From Parafrigoribacterium_A sp035571875 (GTDB lineage Bacteria > Actinomycetota > Actinomycetes > Actinomycetales > Microbacteriaceae): a stretch of DNA of 64,000 nt. How positions within the stretch are numbered: position 1 is the stretch's first letter; every line of letters begins with the position of its first letter. The notes beneath the pieces are model-generated. The model was not told the origin of the DNA and did no database searches. It worked only from the letters and a program-made list of their open reading frames with translations. The stretch lies in NCBI GenBank assembly GCA_035571875.1, contig DATNBR010000020.1, forward strand, positions 1-64,000, read 5' to 3'. The translations under genes and the position numbers were made by a program. Below are positions 32,944 through 40,812 of this stretch, piece by piece.

Positions 32944-33230
32944 GGAGACGGCGGCGGCGGCGCTCTGCCCTGCGCTTGACCGGCCAGTATGCGCGTCGCC
33001 TCCCAGTATCCCGGGCTGGGATCCTGGGCATCCGGGCTCCCCACCTCCGAGCTCCCGGCTCTCGGCTTCCGAGCTCCCGGCTCTCGGCTTCCGAGCTCCC
33101 GGCTCTCGGCCTCCGAGCTCACGGCTCTCGGCTTCCGGGCTCCCGGCTCTCGGCCTCCGGGCTGGGATCCCGGGCTCCGGGCGCCCCGGTCCAGCCGGCG
33201 CCCATACGGCGTAGCTATGCTCGTCATGAC
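32944..33230. other. Intergenic region with 22-bp repeat array
   Basis: A 287-bp gap between acyP and the histidine phosphatase gene. Most of it is the 22-bp tandem array at 33049-33178. The phosphatase promoter is probably near TATGCT at 33216-33221. Long open frames through the array arise because the unit lacks stop codons, and I do not consider them genes. Confidence 0.6.
33049..33178. repeat. 22-bp tandem repeat, five full units plus a partial one
   Basis: Full units at 33049, 33071, 33093, 33115 and 33137 follow the consensus gagctcccggctctcggc plus ttcc or ctcc, with one or two changes each. A partial sixth unit ends near 33178. Each unit contains the imperfect inverted motif GAGC...GCTC. 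Because 22 is not a multiple of three, the frame shifts at each unit. Confidence 0.88.
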
Positions 33231-33908
33231 ATGCGACTGCTCCTTATTCGTCACGCGCAGACCCCCGCGAATGTGCTGGGGCAACTCGACACGGGAAGGC
33301 CGGGCCCGGGTCTCACTCGACTCGGCCAGCGCCAGGCGTCAGAGATACCGGTCGCGCTCGGTGACGGCCCGATCGCCGCTATCTTCGCGTCCCCGCTCGT
33401 GCGCACGCAGCTCACCGCGGAACCACTCTCGGCCAGCCGCGGTCTCGACGTGCGCGTACTCGAAGGGCTCCAGGAGATCGAGGCCGGTTCGCTCGAGAAG
33501 CGCAGCGATCGCGCATCCGTGCGCCGCTACCTCGAGACGGTCTTCGCCTGGGGTTCGGGCAAGCTTGACGTTCGGATGCCGGGCGGGACCGATGGACACG
33601 CCTTCTTCGAGCGGTTCGACGCCGATATAGGCAGGGCAGCATCCGCCGCCGTGCACGGCCCCACCGAAGAGCCTCCCACCGCTGCGGTGTTCAGCCACGG
33701 CGCAGCGATTCGTGTCTGGACCGCCGCCCGAGTCAGCAACGTGCCGCCCGAGTTCGCCGCGACCCACGAGCTCGACAACACGGGCGTCGTCGAACTCGCC
33801 GGGTCACCCGATGATGGCTGGACGCTGCTCTCGTGGGCGGGCCTTCCCGTCGGCGGCCCGCAACTCATAGACCAGCAGGCCGAAGACCCGACCGGCGAGC
33901 CGCTCTGA
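33231..33908 (+). CDS. Histidine phosphatase family protein
   Basis: A 225-aa branch-1 histidine phosphatase (phosphoglycerate mutase fold). The phospho-accepting His is in LLIRHAQT at residues 4-11, the Arg in FASPLVRTQ, and the second catalytic His in FSHGAAIRVW. The substrate specificity of this branch varies. The start is ATG 33231, where the RHxxT motif begins; the much longer open frame upstream is the repeat array. Confidence 0.87.
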   Translation: MRLLLIRHAQTPANVLGQLDTGRPGPGLTRLGQRQASEIPVALGDGPIAAIFASPLVRTQLTAEPLSASRGLDVRVLEGLQEIEAGSLEKRSDRASVRRYLETVFAWGSGKLDVRMPGGTDGHAFFERFDADIGRAASAAVHGPTEEPPTAAVFSHGAAIRVWTAARVSNVPPEFAATHELDNTGVVELAGSPDDGWTLLSWAGLPVGGPQLIDQQAEDPTGEPL

Positions 33909-34099
33909 GGTTCGACACGGCCTGATGGCACCCGGTCACCGTTCCGACACGAGCTCGGACGCTGCAACGTCGACCAGCCGCGCACCACGCAAGCTGCGCG
34001 TTCCCGGCGAGTGTGAGGGCTACCGCCCCGTGCCGGCGGTGGCCGTGGTGCAATTGAGAGTGTCCGGCAGCGACATCCGTTCATCCGAAGGAGTCCCTC

Positions 34100-34555
34100 A
34101 TGTCGACCAATGTGCGCCTCATGCGGTGCTCGCCCGAAGATGTCTTCGCCGTTTTGGCGGATGGCTGGATCTTTCCGACGTGGGTGGTCGGAGCGTCGCG
34201 CATGCGCGACGTGGACAGAGACTGGCCGCAGGTCGGCAGTAGTCTGCAGCACTCCTTTGGTGTGTGGCCCGCGCTCATCAACGATGAGACCACCGTGCTC
34301 GAGTGGGATCCGCCGCGCCGCATGGCGATGCAGGCGAAGGGCTGGCCCGCCGGCGAGGCGCGGGTCGTCATCGAGGTGAAGCCGCGCTCCGGTGGCAGCG
34401 TCGTGCGCATCACCGAGAAGGCCGTGCGCGGCCCCGGCGCACTCGTGCCCACTCCCCTGCTCGACATCCCGTTGAGGGCCCGCAACCACGAGACCCTGCG
34501 ACGCCTCGCCTTCATCGCTGAGGGACGCAAGCGAAACGACGAGCACTCCGACTGA
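34100..34555 (+). CDS. SRPBCC family (polyketide cyclase-like) protein
   Basis: A 151-aa START-like lipid/ligand-binding fold. SPEDVFAVLADGWIFPTWVVGASRMRDVD is the usual opening of the family, followed by alternating beta strands and a C-terminal helix NHETLRRLAFIAE. Ligand unknown. A strong ribosome site, AAGGAG, is 8 nt before the ATG. The 191 bp upstream hold no gene that I can identify. Confidence 0.8.
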   Translation: MSTNVRLMRCSPEDVFAVLADGWIFPTWVVGASRMRDVDRDWPQVGSSLQHSFGVWPALINDETTVLEWDPPRRMAMQAKGWPAGEARVVIEVKPRSGGSVVRITEKAVRGPGALVPTPLLDIPLRARNHETLRRLAFIAEGRKRNDEHSD

Positions 34556-34623
34556 GATTCGACCGTCTCGCGACCTCGCCCTCGCGTCCGCGTGCCGCGC
34601 GGCCGCACTCACCGCGGGCCGCA

Positions 34624-36165
34624 TCAGGTCGCCACCACGTCGCGCGCAGGCATCGAGACCGGTGTGACCCGAGGAACCTTTTCGGTGCCAGGAGAGGGCC
34701 GCATCGCGCCGCCCTGTCGGAGAGCAGCTCGATGTAGTTCTCGGCGCAGATCGCGCAGCGCGAGGCTCGTGCTCGGCATTCGCCGTCGTCGCTGGTGCGC
34801 ATCAATCGTGGCCGGTGGTATCAACCAGTACTCCGCGCCCTCGCGTTCGATCTCCCAGTGATTGTTGTGCAGCAGGAGGTGATGGTGTCTGCAGAGGAGC
34901 ACACCATCGGCGACGTCGGTGTTGCCTGCGTCCCTCGCCCAGAAGCGAATGTGGTGTGCCTCTGTCCACGATGGCGGTCGATCGCAACCGGGCCAACGGC
35001 ATCCGCCGTCGCGTGCGGCGAGCGCTACACGCTGCACGCGCGTGTACAGCCGCTGCTCGCGCCCGACATTCAGAGGTTGGCCCTGGTCATCGAAGGTCAT
35101 GGCAATCGTTGAGCCGCCGCAGGCCAGTCGCTCGGCGGTTTCGATCGAGACCGGGTCGGCCTGCGCTTCGATCCGGGCGTGACCGGCGCGCGACTCGAGA
35201 GCGTGGCGCGTCACGAGCACGCGAACCGAGGCGGCTCCCGTGCCGAGAAGCTGGCTCGAGTCGGCGTCGGCACCCGCAGCGAGCAGGTGCTCGAACACAT
35301 CGGAGGCCAACTGACCGGTCGTGCGGGAGTCGGCCGAAATCCGATCCGCGAGAGCGTCATCACCTGCTGCGAACCTCGGGCCTCCCCTGCGCGGAGAGGT
35401 CGCCCTGTCAAACAGTTCGCCGACGCGCGCAAGGGTCTCTGGATCGAGCGACCACACGAGACGCCCCATGCCGTCCTGTTGACGATAGAGCGCGAGGTGG
35501 CGCGCCGCCCGACGCTCCGCCTCTCGCTCGGCAATGGCGCCATCATCCACATCAAGGTCGAGGTCGTCACGAAGCTGTCGCGCCCGGCGATACAGCCGAT
35601 CGACATCGAGCGCCGAAGCCTCCGAACACAACTGGCGAGCCACCTCGGCCAGTTGTGTCGTGGTGACCAGACCGGATGGCCGGCCCAAGCCACGCGCGAT
35701 CGATTCGGCGCCGCCCACAGACAGCTCGCCCGTGGCAACCGCGCGAGCGAGATCTGCTAACCACGGTTCACCGGAGACGCCCGCCCCAGCTTCGCTGCCG
35801 GACATGCCCGAAGTGGCACTCTCGTCTCCCGCGCGATGCAGGAGGCGACCAATCCTGACCGCTGTCGTCGCCTCCCGCATAGACGACCCGGTGGCGACGC
35901 GCACGAACTCTTCAGCCGTGCGACAGCCCTCGCGCTGCGCGAGTCCCTCGCTGCCGAGCTCAGGTCGAGAACGATGCGCGACCTCGCCGGCGACCATGGT
36001 GCCCTGCGCTTGCGTGGCCCGTCTGAGCACGGCAGAGAGCCACACCACCTCGCGAAAATCTGCCTCATCGAGTTGGCGGTAGGCGGAAACCTCAGCCGCA
36101 AGCGCGCTCACGCTCTCCGCGGCGGCGACGAGCGCCGCAACTAGAGGGTGAGGAACGGAAGCCAT
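34624..36165 (-). CDS. DUF222/HNH endonuclease (13E12-repeat type)
   Basis: A 513-aa protein: DUF222 in the N-terminal two-thirds and an HNH nuclease near the C terminus (GGCRWPGCDRPPSWTEAHHIRFW, then VLLCRHHHLLLHNNHWEI), with the His-Asn-His set and two Cys pairs for a structural zinc. This family is multi-copy in actinobacteria, and some mycobacterial members are DNA-damage inducible. ATG 36165 is chosen because homology begins there and CAGACT lies 6 nt upstream. A near-perfect LexA box (36183-36198) overlaps the promoter, so SOS control is likely here. Confidence 0.87.
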   Translation of the reverse strand: MASVPHPLVAALVAAAESVSALAAEVSAYRQLDEADFREVVWLSAVLRRATQAQGTMVAGEVAHRSRPELGSEGLAQREGCRTAEEFVRVATGSSMREATTAVRIGRLLHRAGDESATSGMSGSEAGAGVSGEPWLADLARAVATGELSVGGAESIARGLGRPSGLVTTTQLAEVARQLCSEASALDVDRLYRRARQLRDDLDLDVDDGAIAEREAERRAARHLALYRQQDGMGRLVWSLDPETLARVGELFDRATSPRRGGPRFAAGDDALADRISADSRTTGQLASDVFEHLLAAGADADSSQLLGTGAASVRVLVTRHALESRAGHARIEAQADPVSIETAERLACGGSTIAMTFDDQGQPLNVGREQRLYTRVQRVALAARDGGCRWPGCDRPPSWTEAHHIRFWARDAGNTDVADGVLLCRHHHLLLHNNHWEIEREGAEYWLIPPATIDAHQRRRRMPSTSLALRDLRRELHRAALRQGGAMRPSPGTEKVPRVTPVSMPARDVVAT

Positions 36166-36171
36166 AGGCCG

Positions 36172-36177
36172 AGTCTG
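36172..36177 (-). promoter_or_regulatory. Candidate -10 box of the DUF222/HNH gene
   Basis: CAGACT with a 6-nt spacer before ATG 36165, directly beside the LexA-box-like palindrome. Confidence 0.45.
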
Positions 36178-36182
36178 CACCT

Positions 36183-36198
36183 TCGAATGTATGTTCGA
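36183..36198. promoter_or_regulatory. LexA-binding SOS box
   Basis: TCGAATGTATGTTCGA matches the actinobacterial LexA consensus TCGAAC-N4-GTTCGA at 11 of 12 fixed positions. It lies 18 bp upstream of ATG 36165 and covers the -35/spacer region of the CAGACT -10 box, the expected place for repression. Confidence 0.8.
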
Positions 36199-36277
36199 TA
36201 GTCCTTGCGCTACATCTGGGGATAAGTCGCCGAAAGCGCGGGCTGTGGAGGAGAGGCGACGACCGACGCCAACCGCC

Positions 36278-36718
36278 TCACGCGCGAGCGTCGCCCTCGA
36301 ACCGATAGTCATCCTGGGCCACCCAGCGCACTCCCGCCCTGTGGCTCACGAGAATCCCACGAAGCGGTGCCTGGGCAGCGTCGCAGGCGAGGTGAAGGGC
36401 GCGTGACCAGGCGATGTCTGCGGAACTGAGTTCGGCATCCGCGTATCGCTCGAGAACGAAGATGAACGAGTGCGCGGCGGCCAGGTCTTTGAAGCGGCCG
36501 AGCAGGGCACCGAGGGTCTCGTCCTCAGGCCCGGGTGGCAGGAGCGGCATGCCTTCGAGCGGCACGATGAGCGGCAATTGCACATCGTCTTCGTCGAGGA
36601 ACAGCAGCCACAGCTGTCGTCTGATCGCGCGGCCGAGCAGTTCGGCGACGCGCTCCTCGATGAGCGCGTCGGTGGTGAGCGGGTGCAGCTTCGCGTCGTC
36701 ATAGGTTGTAGGTTTCAT
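36278..36718 (-). CDS. Conserved-looking hypothetical protein
   Basis: A 146-aa soluble protein, starting MKPTTYDDAKLHPLTTDALIEERVAELLGRA. The middle reads LWLLFLDEDDVQLPLIVPLEGMPLLPPGPEDETLGALLGRF and the C-terminal half has ADIAWSRALHLACDAAQAPLRGILVSHRAGVRWVAQDDY. It has the look of a two-layer alpha/beta domain, but I cannot name a family. ATG 36718 is taken as the start rather than the open frame to 37201, which is antisense to RNase H. It is followed by the SOS-boxed nuclease gene after 112 bp. Confidence 0.65.
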   Translation of the reverse strand: MKPTTYDDAKLHPLTTDALIEERVAELLGRAIRRQLWLLFLDEDDVQLPLIVPLEGMPLLPPGPEDETLGALLGRFKDLAAAHSFIFVLERYADAELSSADIAWSRALHLACDAAQAPLRGILVSHRAGVRWVAQDDYRFEGDARA

Positions 36719-36881
36719 CGACCCATGTTCGGATGTGCGAAGAAGACGGTACGACGCGCGGGCGGATCTGTGCAGAACCCTCGGATCGATCGCCCTCAGG
36801 AGGAGGAGACGGGAGGAGAGGCTGCAGGGAACGTCCCCCGCGCTCAGTACGATTGACCCCGACGAGCCGAGGAGTTCTTGC

Positions 36882-37589
36882 ATGACGATCACCGCATCCG
36901 CCGATGGTTCAGCGCTCGGCAACCCAGGGCCGGCCGGCTGGGCGTGGTATGTCGATGACGACAATTGGGCGGCCGGCGGCTGGAAGCACGCGACCAACAA
37001 CCAGGGCGAACTGCGGGCCGTGCTCGAGCTGTTCCGGGCGACCGAGCGCGCCGGAGACGACCTGCTGATCCTCTGCGACAGCCAGTACGTGATCAACTGC
37101 GTGACGAAGTGGATGCCGGGCTGGAAGAAGAAGGGTTGGCGCAAGGGCGACGGCAAACCGGTGCTCAACCTCGATCTGCTACAGGAGATCGACGCGGCCA
37201 TAGCCGGTCGGAAGTACCGCTTCGAATGGGTGCGCGGCCACGTCGGTCACGTTCTCAACGAGGCCGCGGATGCGCGTGCCCGCGGAGCAGCGGAGGCCTA
37301 CCAGCGAGGAACGCCGGTTCCCTCCGGCCCCGGCTGGACCGGCGGAACGGGCCACAGCATCACGGCGCCAGCAGCGAAGCCGAGCGCGGGTGACGTCCGG
37401 GGCACAGCAGGCATCGAACAACGCGAGCCGCTCTCGAGCGCGGCAGGTGCAGACGACGCCCTGTTCTCTCTCGAGGAAGAGTGGCACTCGATCGAGCTGC
37501 ACCTCAGCCCGGAGGAGTTGCAGCGGTTGACCCTGCGAGCGCGCCAGGCCGGCGTCACCCCCGACGAGTTCTTGCGCGGCCTGATCTGA
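36882..37589 (+). CDS. rnhA: Ribonuclease HI with C-terminal extension
   Basis: A 235-aa type 1 RNase H that cleaves the RNA strand of RNA-DNA hybrids. Catalytic residues are visible: Asp8 in SADGSALGNPGP, Glu43 in NNQGELRA, Asp66 in LCDSQYVI and Asp130 in NEAAD, with His120/His123 in the VRGHVGHVLN loop. Beyond the roughly 150-residue core, a linker of about 45 residues leads to a C-terminal helical tail (SLEEEWHSIELHLSPEELQRL, then VTPDEFLRGL) that resembles a small ribbon-helix-helix-like module. AGGAG lies 8 nt before ATG 36882. Confidence 0.88.
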   Translation: MTITASADGSALGNPGPAGWAWYVDDDNWAAGGWKHATNNQGELRAVLELFRATERAGDDLLILCDSQYVINCVTKWMPGWKKKGWRKGDGKPVLNLDLLQEIDAAIAGRKYRFEWVRGHVGHVLNEAADARARGAAEAYQRGTPVPSGPGWTGGTGHSITAPAAKPSAGDVRGTAGIEQREPLSSAAGADDALFSLEEEWHSIELHLSPEELQRLTLRARQAGVTPDEFLRGLI

Positions 37590-37644
37590 TACCGCGCTGC
37601 CGTCGTGATCGACGCGGTCGGGCATCCGAGGGGATCATGGAGGA

Positions 37645-38652
37645 ATGGATGCCGTCGCCGCGCTGAACGAGATCGCCTTCTGGCTGGAACGCGAGCTCGC
37701 CCCGACGTTCAAGGTGAAAGCGTTCCGGTCGGCCGCCTCCGTCATCGCCAGCTTCAGCAGGGACGAGTTGATGGAGCGTTCGCGTGACGGCAGGCTCGCG
37801 CGCACCAAGGGCATCGGCGATCGCATGCGTCAGGTGATCGAGCAGGCGCTGGCTGGCACGGTTCCCGACTACCTCGCCGACCTTCGCGAGCGAGGTGCGC
37901 GACCCCTGGCGGGGGGCGGCGAGACCCTCATACCGCTCCTTCGAGGCGACCTGCACAGCCACACCGACTGGTCCGACGGCGGCTCACCGATCGAGCTCAT
38001 GGTGCAGGCAGCCGGCACGCTCGGACGTGAGTACCTCGCGATCACCGACCACTCGCCCAGCCTCAAGGTCGCGCACGGGCTCAGCGAGGAGCGGCTCTCG
38101 GCCCAGCTCGACGAGATCGCGCAGCTCGACAGCACCGCGCCGATTCGCGTGCTGTCGGGCATCGAGGTGGACATCCTCGAGAGCGGCGACCTCGATCAGT
38201 CCGCGCGCATGCTGTCGCGGCTGGATGTCGTGGTGGCGAGCGTGCATTCGAAGTTGCGGGCGGATTCGGTGACGATGACGAAGCGCATGCTGGGCGGCAT
38301 CCGCAACCCGCGCACGAACATCCTGGGTCACTGCACCGGCAGGTTGGTGAAGGGCTCCCGAGGCACGCGCCCCCAATCCGAGTTCGACGCGAAGCGGGTC
38401 TTCGCCGCCTGTGCGGAGAACAGCGTGGCGGTGGAGATCAATTCCCGCCCGGAGCGCCAGGATCCACCCGACGACCTCATCCGGCTCGCCCTCGATGCCG
38501 GATGTCTGTTCAGCATCGACAGCGACGCGCACGCGCCCGGCCAACTCGATTTCCTGCAGTATGGCGCCGCCCGCGCAGCAGCGAACGACGTGCCTGCCGA
38601 GCGCATCATCACGACCTGGCCTGTGCAGAAGCTGCTCGACTGGCTCAGTTAG
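37645..38652 (+). CDS. PHP-domain phosphoesterase with N-terminal helix-hairpin-helix region
   Basis: A 335-aa protein. Residues 1-95 are helical with a KGIGDRM helix-hairpin-helix, like the start of DNA polymerase X. The rest is a PHP metal-dependent phosphoesterase: GDLHSHTDWSDG, ITDHSP, GIEVDILESG, VASVHS, GHCTGR and SIDSDAH provide the usual His/Asp/Glu metal ligands. It corresponds to PolX lacking its polymerase palm, as seen in other actinobacteria. GGAGG stands upstream of ATG 37645. A role in DNA end processing is an inference. Confidence 0.83.
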   Translation: MDAVAALNEIAFWLERELAPTFKVKAFRSAASVIASFSRDELMERSRDGRLARTKGIGDRMRQVIEQALAGTVPDYLADLRERGARPLAGGGETLIPLLRGDLHSHTDWSDGGSPIELMVQAAGTLGREYLAITDHSPSLKVAHGLSEERLSAQLDEIAQLDSTAPIRVLSGIEVDILESGDLDQSARMLSRLDVVVASVHSKLRADSVTMTKRMLGGIRNPRTNILGHCTGRLVKGSRGTRPQSEFDAKRVFAACAENSVAVEINSRPERQDPPDDLIRLALDAGCLFSIDSDAHAPGQLDFLQYGAARAAANDVPAERIITTWPVQKLLDWLS

Positions 38653-39428
38653 GCGGGCTTCCGAATCGTCAGGATCTGCTCGGCGCGACCGAACGGACCT
38701 TCGAGATCGTGCAGCACCGTCGAGGTGAGTCCGATGCCATCGGAGCCGAAACTCACCGAGTTCTGCAGGCCGAGCCACTCGCCGCTCGGCTCGCGATACA
38801 GGTGGATCTGCAGGTCGACGTTGGGGAACAGGTACTCCTGCGGCTTCACCCGGGTGGCGATGCCGTTGGTGGTGTCGACGAGTCCGATCAGTCGAGCGAA
38901 GTCCGAGAACGGCACGTCGACCAGCGGATGCTTGGTGCGAAGCCACGCGCGCCCGCGTCCCGCGGCATGGTCGGCAAGGGGCCGCACATCGATCGACCGA
39001 ATGTAGCCCCCCGCCCACTGGCCCATGGCGACCGGGTCTTCCACGCCATCCGGACCGGGCATGCGCTCGTCTTCGATGGCCGCGATCGCGCTGGTGTCTG
39101 AGCGTTGCAGCCGCCAGGCCGTCGCCCGCACGGCCGTGCGACCACCGGAGACCAGCTCGGCCTGCACCAGTTCGATGGTGCGTCCGGGCCGCAGGATGGT
39201 GGTGACGATCTCGAACTCGCCACCCGGAATCAGACCCAGGATGTCATAGCTGATGCGCGCGATGCGAAGTTCCGGCCGCGGCTGGAACAGTTCGAGGCTG
39301 TGCGCGAGGATGCCTGCCACCGGCGCCATGTGCTGCTCGTGCGGGTTCCAGGCGCCCTGCGCGTGCACGGTGGATTCGAAGCGGCCATCGCCCCGGGAGT
39401 GGTAGTAGGGCTCGAGCTCGCTGGTCAC
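38649..39428 (-). CDS. Acyl-CoA thioesterase-like (double hotdog) protein
   Basis: A 259-aa protein with two hotdog-like halves: GAWNPHEQHMAPVAGILAHSLELF with the ISYDILGLIPGGEFEI strand in the first, and ARLIGLVDTTNGIATRV with DLQIHLYREPSGEWLGL in the second, which match the TesB-like thioesterase superfamily. Substrate unknown. TAGGGT (39435-39440) is exactly 6 nt before GTG 39428, so that GTG is preferred over the one at 39431. It converges on the PHP gene with a 4-nt overlap. Confidence 0.8.
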   Translation of the reverse strand: MTSELEPYYHSRGDGRFESTVHAQGAWNPHEQHMAPVAGILAHSLELFQPRPELRIARISYDILGLIPGGEFEIVTTILRPGRTIELVQAELVSGGRTAVRATAWRLQRSDTSAIAAIEDERMPGPDGVEDPVAMGQWAGGYIRSIDVRPLADHAAGRGRAWLRTKHPLVDVPFSDFARLIGLVDTTNGIATRVKPQEYLFPNVDLQIHLYREPSGEWLGLQNSVSFGSDGIGLTSTVLHDLEGPFGRAEQILTIRKPA

Positions 39429-39434
39429 CACTTC

Positions 39435-39440
39435 ACCCTA
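39435..39440 (-). promoter_or_regulatory. Candidate -10 box deciding the start at 39428
   Basis: TAGGGT with 6 nt (GAAGTG) before the second of two tandem GTG codons. Confidence 0.45.
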
Positions 39441-39576
39441 CTGAAGCGGTCGGCCTCGCGCGGACAGCACGCAGAACTTGGCGTCCGGGACGGCGCCGGT
39501 CCCCGACGACACCCGCACTGGGTCTGCCCGCCCATCCACTTCTCCCCTAGCGTGTAGCCGTACCCGAGGAGATGGT

Positions 39577-40812
39577 GTGAGCGGCAGAGCGCGGTGGCGG
39601 CCGAGGTTCGGCGCGAGTTTCTGGATCATGGCGCCGTTCGTGGTCGCTCTGTCGGTCGCGGGTGCGGCATCCGGAGGTTTCGGTGGGCTGTTGCTCGCGT
39701 GGGGCCTCATCGCGATCGTGACCGCGCTGTACTCGGTGGTGATGGGGCGACCGGGTTGGGCATCCATTGCCGGTCGCGGCACGGCGGCCATCGTGCTCGC
39801 AATCTCCCTGGGTGCGATGGGTGTCGGCGCGTCGCTTCTTCCCCAGCGCCATGCGGCCTCGACGAGTGCCGCGGGCGAGCAGACGGCGATTCCGGGCACG
39901 ACGGATGCGCCGAGGCAGCAGCCGACGCCGGCCCCGACACCGACGGCATCGGCATCGGCATCGGCATCGGTGAGCGTCGCGTCATCCGAGGGCAGCGCGC
40001 TTGCCCTGCTCGCCACCCTGCCGGTGAAGGGCAAGTCGCCGCTCACCGGCTATAACCGCACGGGCATGTTCGGCACCGCCTGGCTGGATGTCGACCACAA
40101 CGGCTGCGACACCCGCAACGACATCCTGCAGCGCGACTTCGCCTCGACCGTGAAGAGCGGACCGTGCAAGGTAATGAGGGGCGTGCTCGTGTCGCCGTAC
40201 ACCGGCGAGACCATCAACTTTGTGCGCGGCAACACCACCTCGATCGCGGTGCAGATCGATCACGTCGTGGCGCTGGCGAACGCGTGGCAGACCGGTGCGC
40301 AGCAGTTGAGCCAACAGCAGCGCGAGGCGCTGGCGAACGATCCGATCAACCTGTTCGCCGTCGACGGTCGCTCGAACTCGCAGAAGGGCGCGGGCGACAC
40401 CGCCACCTGGCTGCCGAAAGCGAAAGGGTTCCGCTGCACCTACGTCGCGCATCAGGTCTCGGTGAAGGCTGCTTATGGATTGTGGGTGACGCCGGCGGAG
40501 CGCGACGCGATGTTCCGCATCCTCAGCGGATGTCCGACCGAGCCCGCGGTCGCGTCGCGCCTGGTGACGTCGCCGAAGGCTTCGACGCCTGTTGCCTCAG
40601 CCCCGCCGGTCGCTGCGCCCGCGCCCGCTCCCGAGCAGGCGCCGGCCGGATGCGACCCCAACTACGCGGGACAGTGCGTTCCGATCGCGAGCGACGTCGA
40701 CTGCGCGGGTGGCAGTGGCAACGGCCCGGCGTACACCCAGGGCCCGGTCCGCATCATCGGCAAGGACATCTACCAGCTCGACCGCGACGGCGACGGGATC
40801 GCCTGCGACTAG
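39577..40812 (+). CDS. Membrane-anchored HNH (DUF1524-like) nuclease with excalibur domain
   Basis: A 411-aa protein. Two or three hydrophobic segments in the first 85 residues anchor it, followed by a Thr/Pro/Ala/Ser-rich linker. The nuclease domain has QIDHVVALANAWQTGA with the catalytic His and NDPINLFAVDGRSNSQKG with the Asn, as in DUF1524/GmrSD-type HNH proteins. The C terminus is an excalibur calcium-binding motif (DRDGDGIACD). The nuclease thus probably faces outside and acts on extracellular DNA. GAGGAG lies shortly before GTG 39577. It converges on the helicase gene with a 4-nt overlap. Confidence 0.85.
   Translation: MSGRARWRPRFGASFWIMAPFVVALSVAGAASGGFGGLLLAWGLIAIVTALYSVVMGRPGWASIAGRGTAAIVLAISLGAMGVGASLLPQRHAASTSAAGEQTAIPGTTDAPRQQPTPAPTPTASASASASVSVASSEGSALALLATLPVKGKSPLTGYNRTGMFGTAWLDVDHNGCDTRNDILQRDFASTVKSGPCKVMRGVLVSPYTGETINFVRGNTTSIAVQIDHVVALANAWQTGAQQLSQQQREALANDPINLFAVDGRSNSQKGAGDTATWLPKAKGFRCTYVAHQVSVKAAYGLWVTPAERDAMFRILSGCPTEPAVASRLVTSPKASTPVASAPPVAAPAPAPEQAPAGCDPNYAGQCVPIASDVDCAGGSGNGPAYTQGPVRIIGKDIYQLDRDGDGIACD

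Noticed and set aside
33049..33178. CRISPR-like repeat array
   Set aside because: Units are contiguous with no spacers, only 22 bp long, and there are no cas genes in the window.
32976..33230. N-terminal extension of the histidine phosphatase (open frame from 32976)
   Set aside because: The extension is only the 22-bp array read in one frame; the RHxxT motif begins at ATG 33231, as expected for the family.
34795..35760. Long plus-strand frames opposite the DUF222/HNH gene
   Set aside because: They are shadows of the minus-strand gene, which has full DUF222 and HNH motifs; the plus frames have none.
36719..37201. Upstream part of the minus-strand frame 36278-37201
   Set aside because: It is antisense to RNase H; the real protein begins at ATG 36718.
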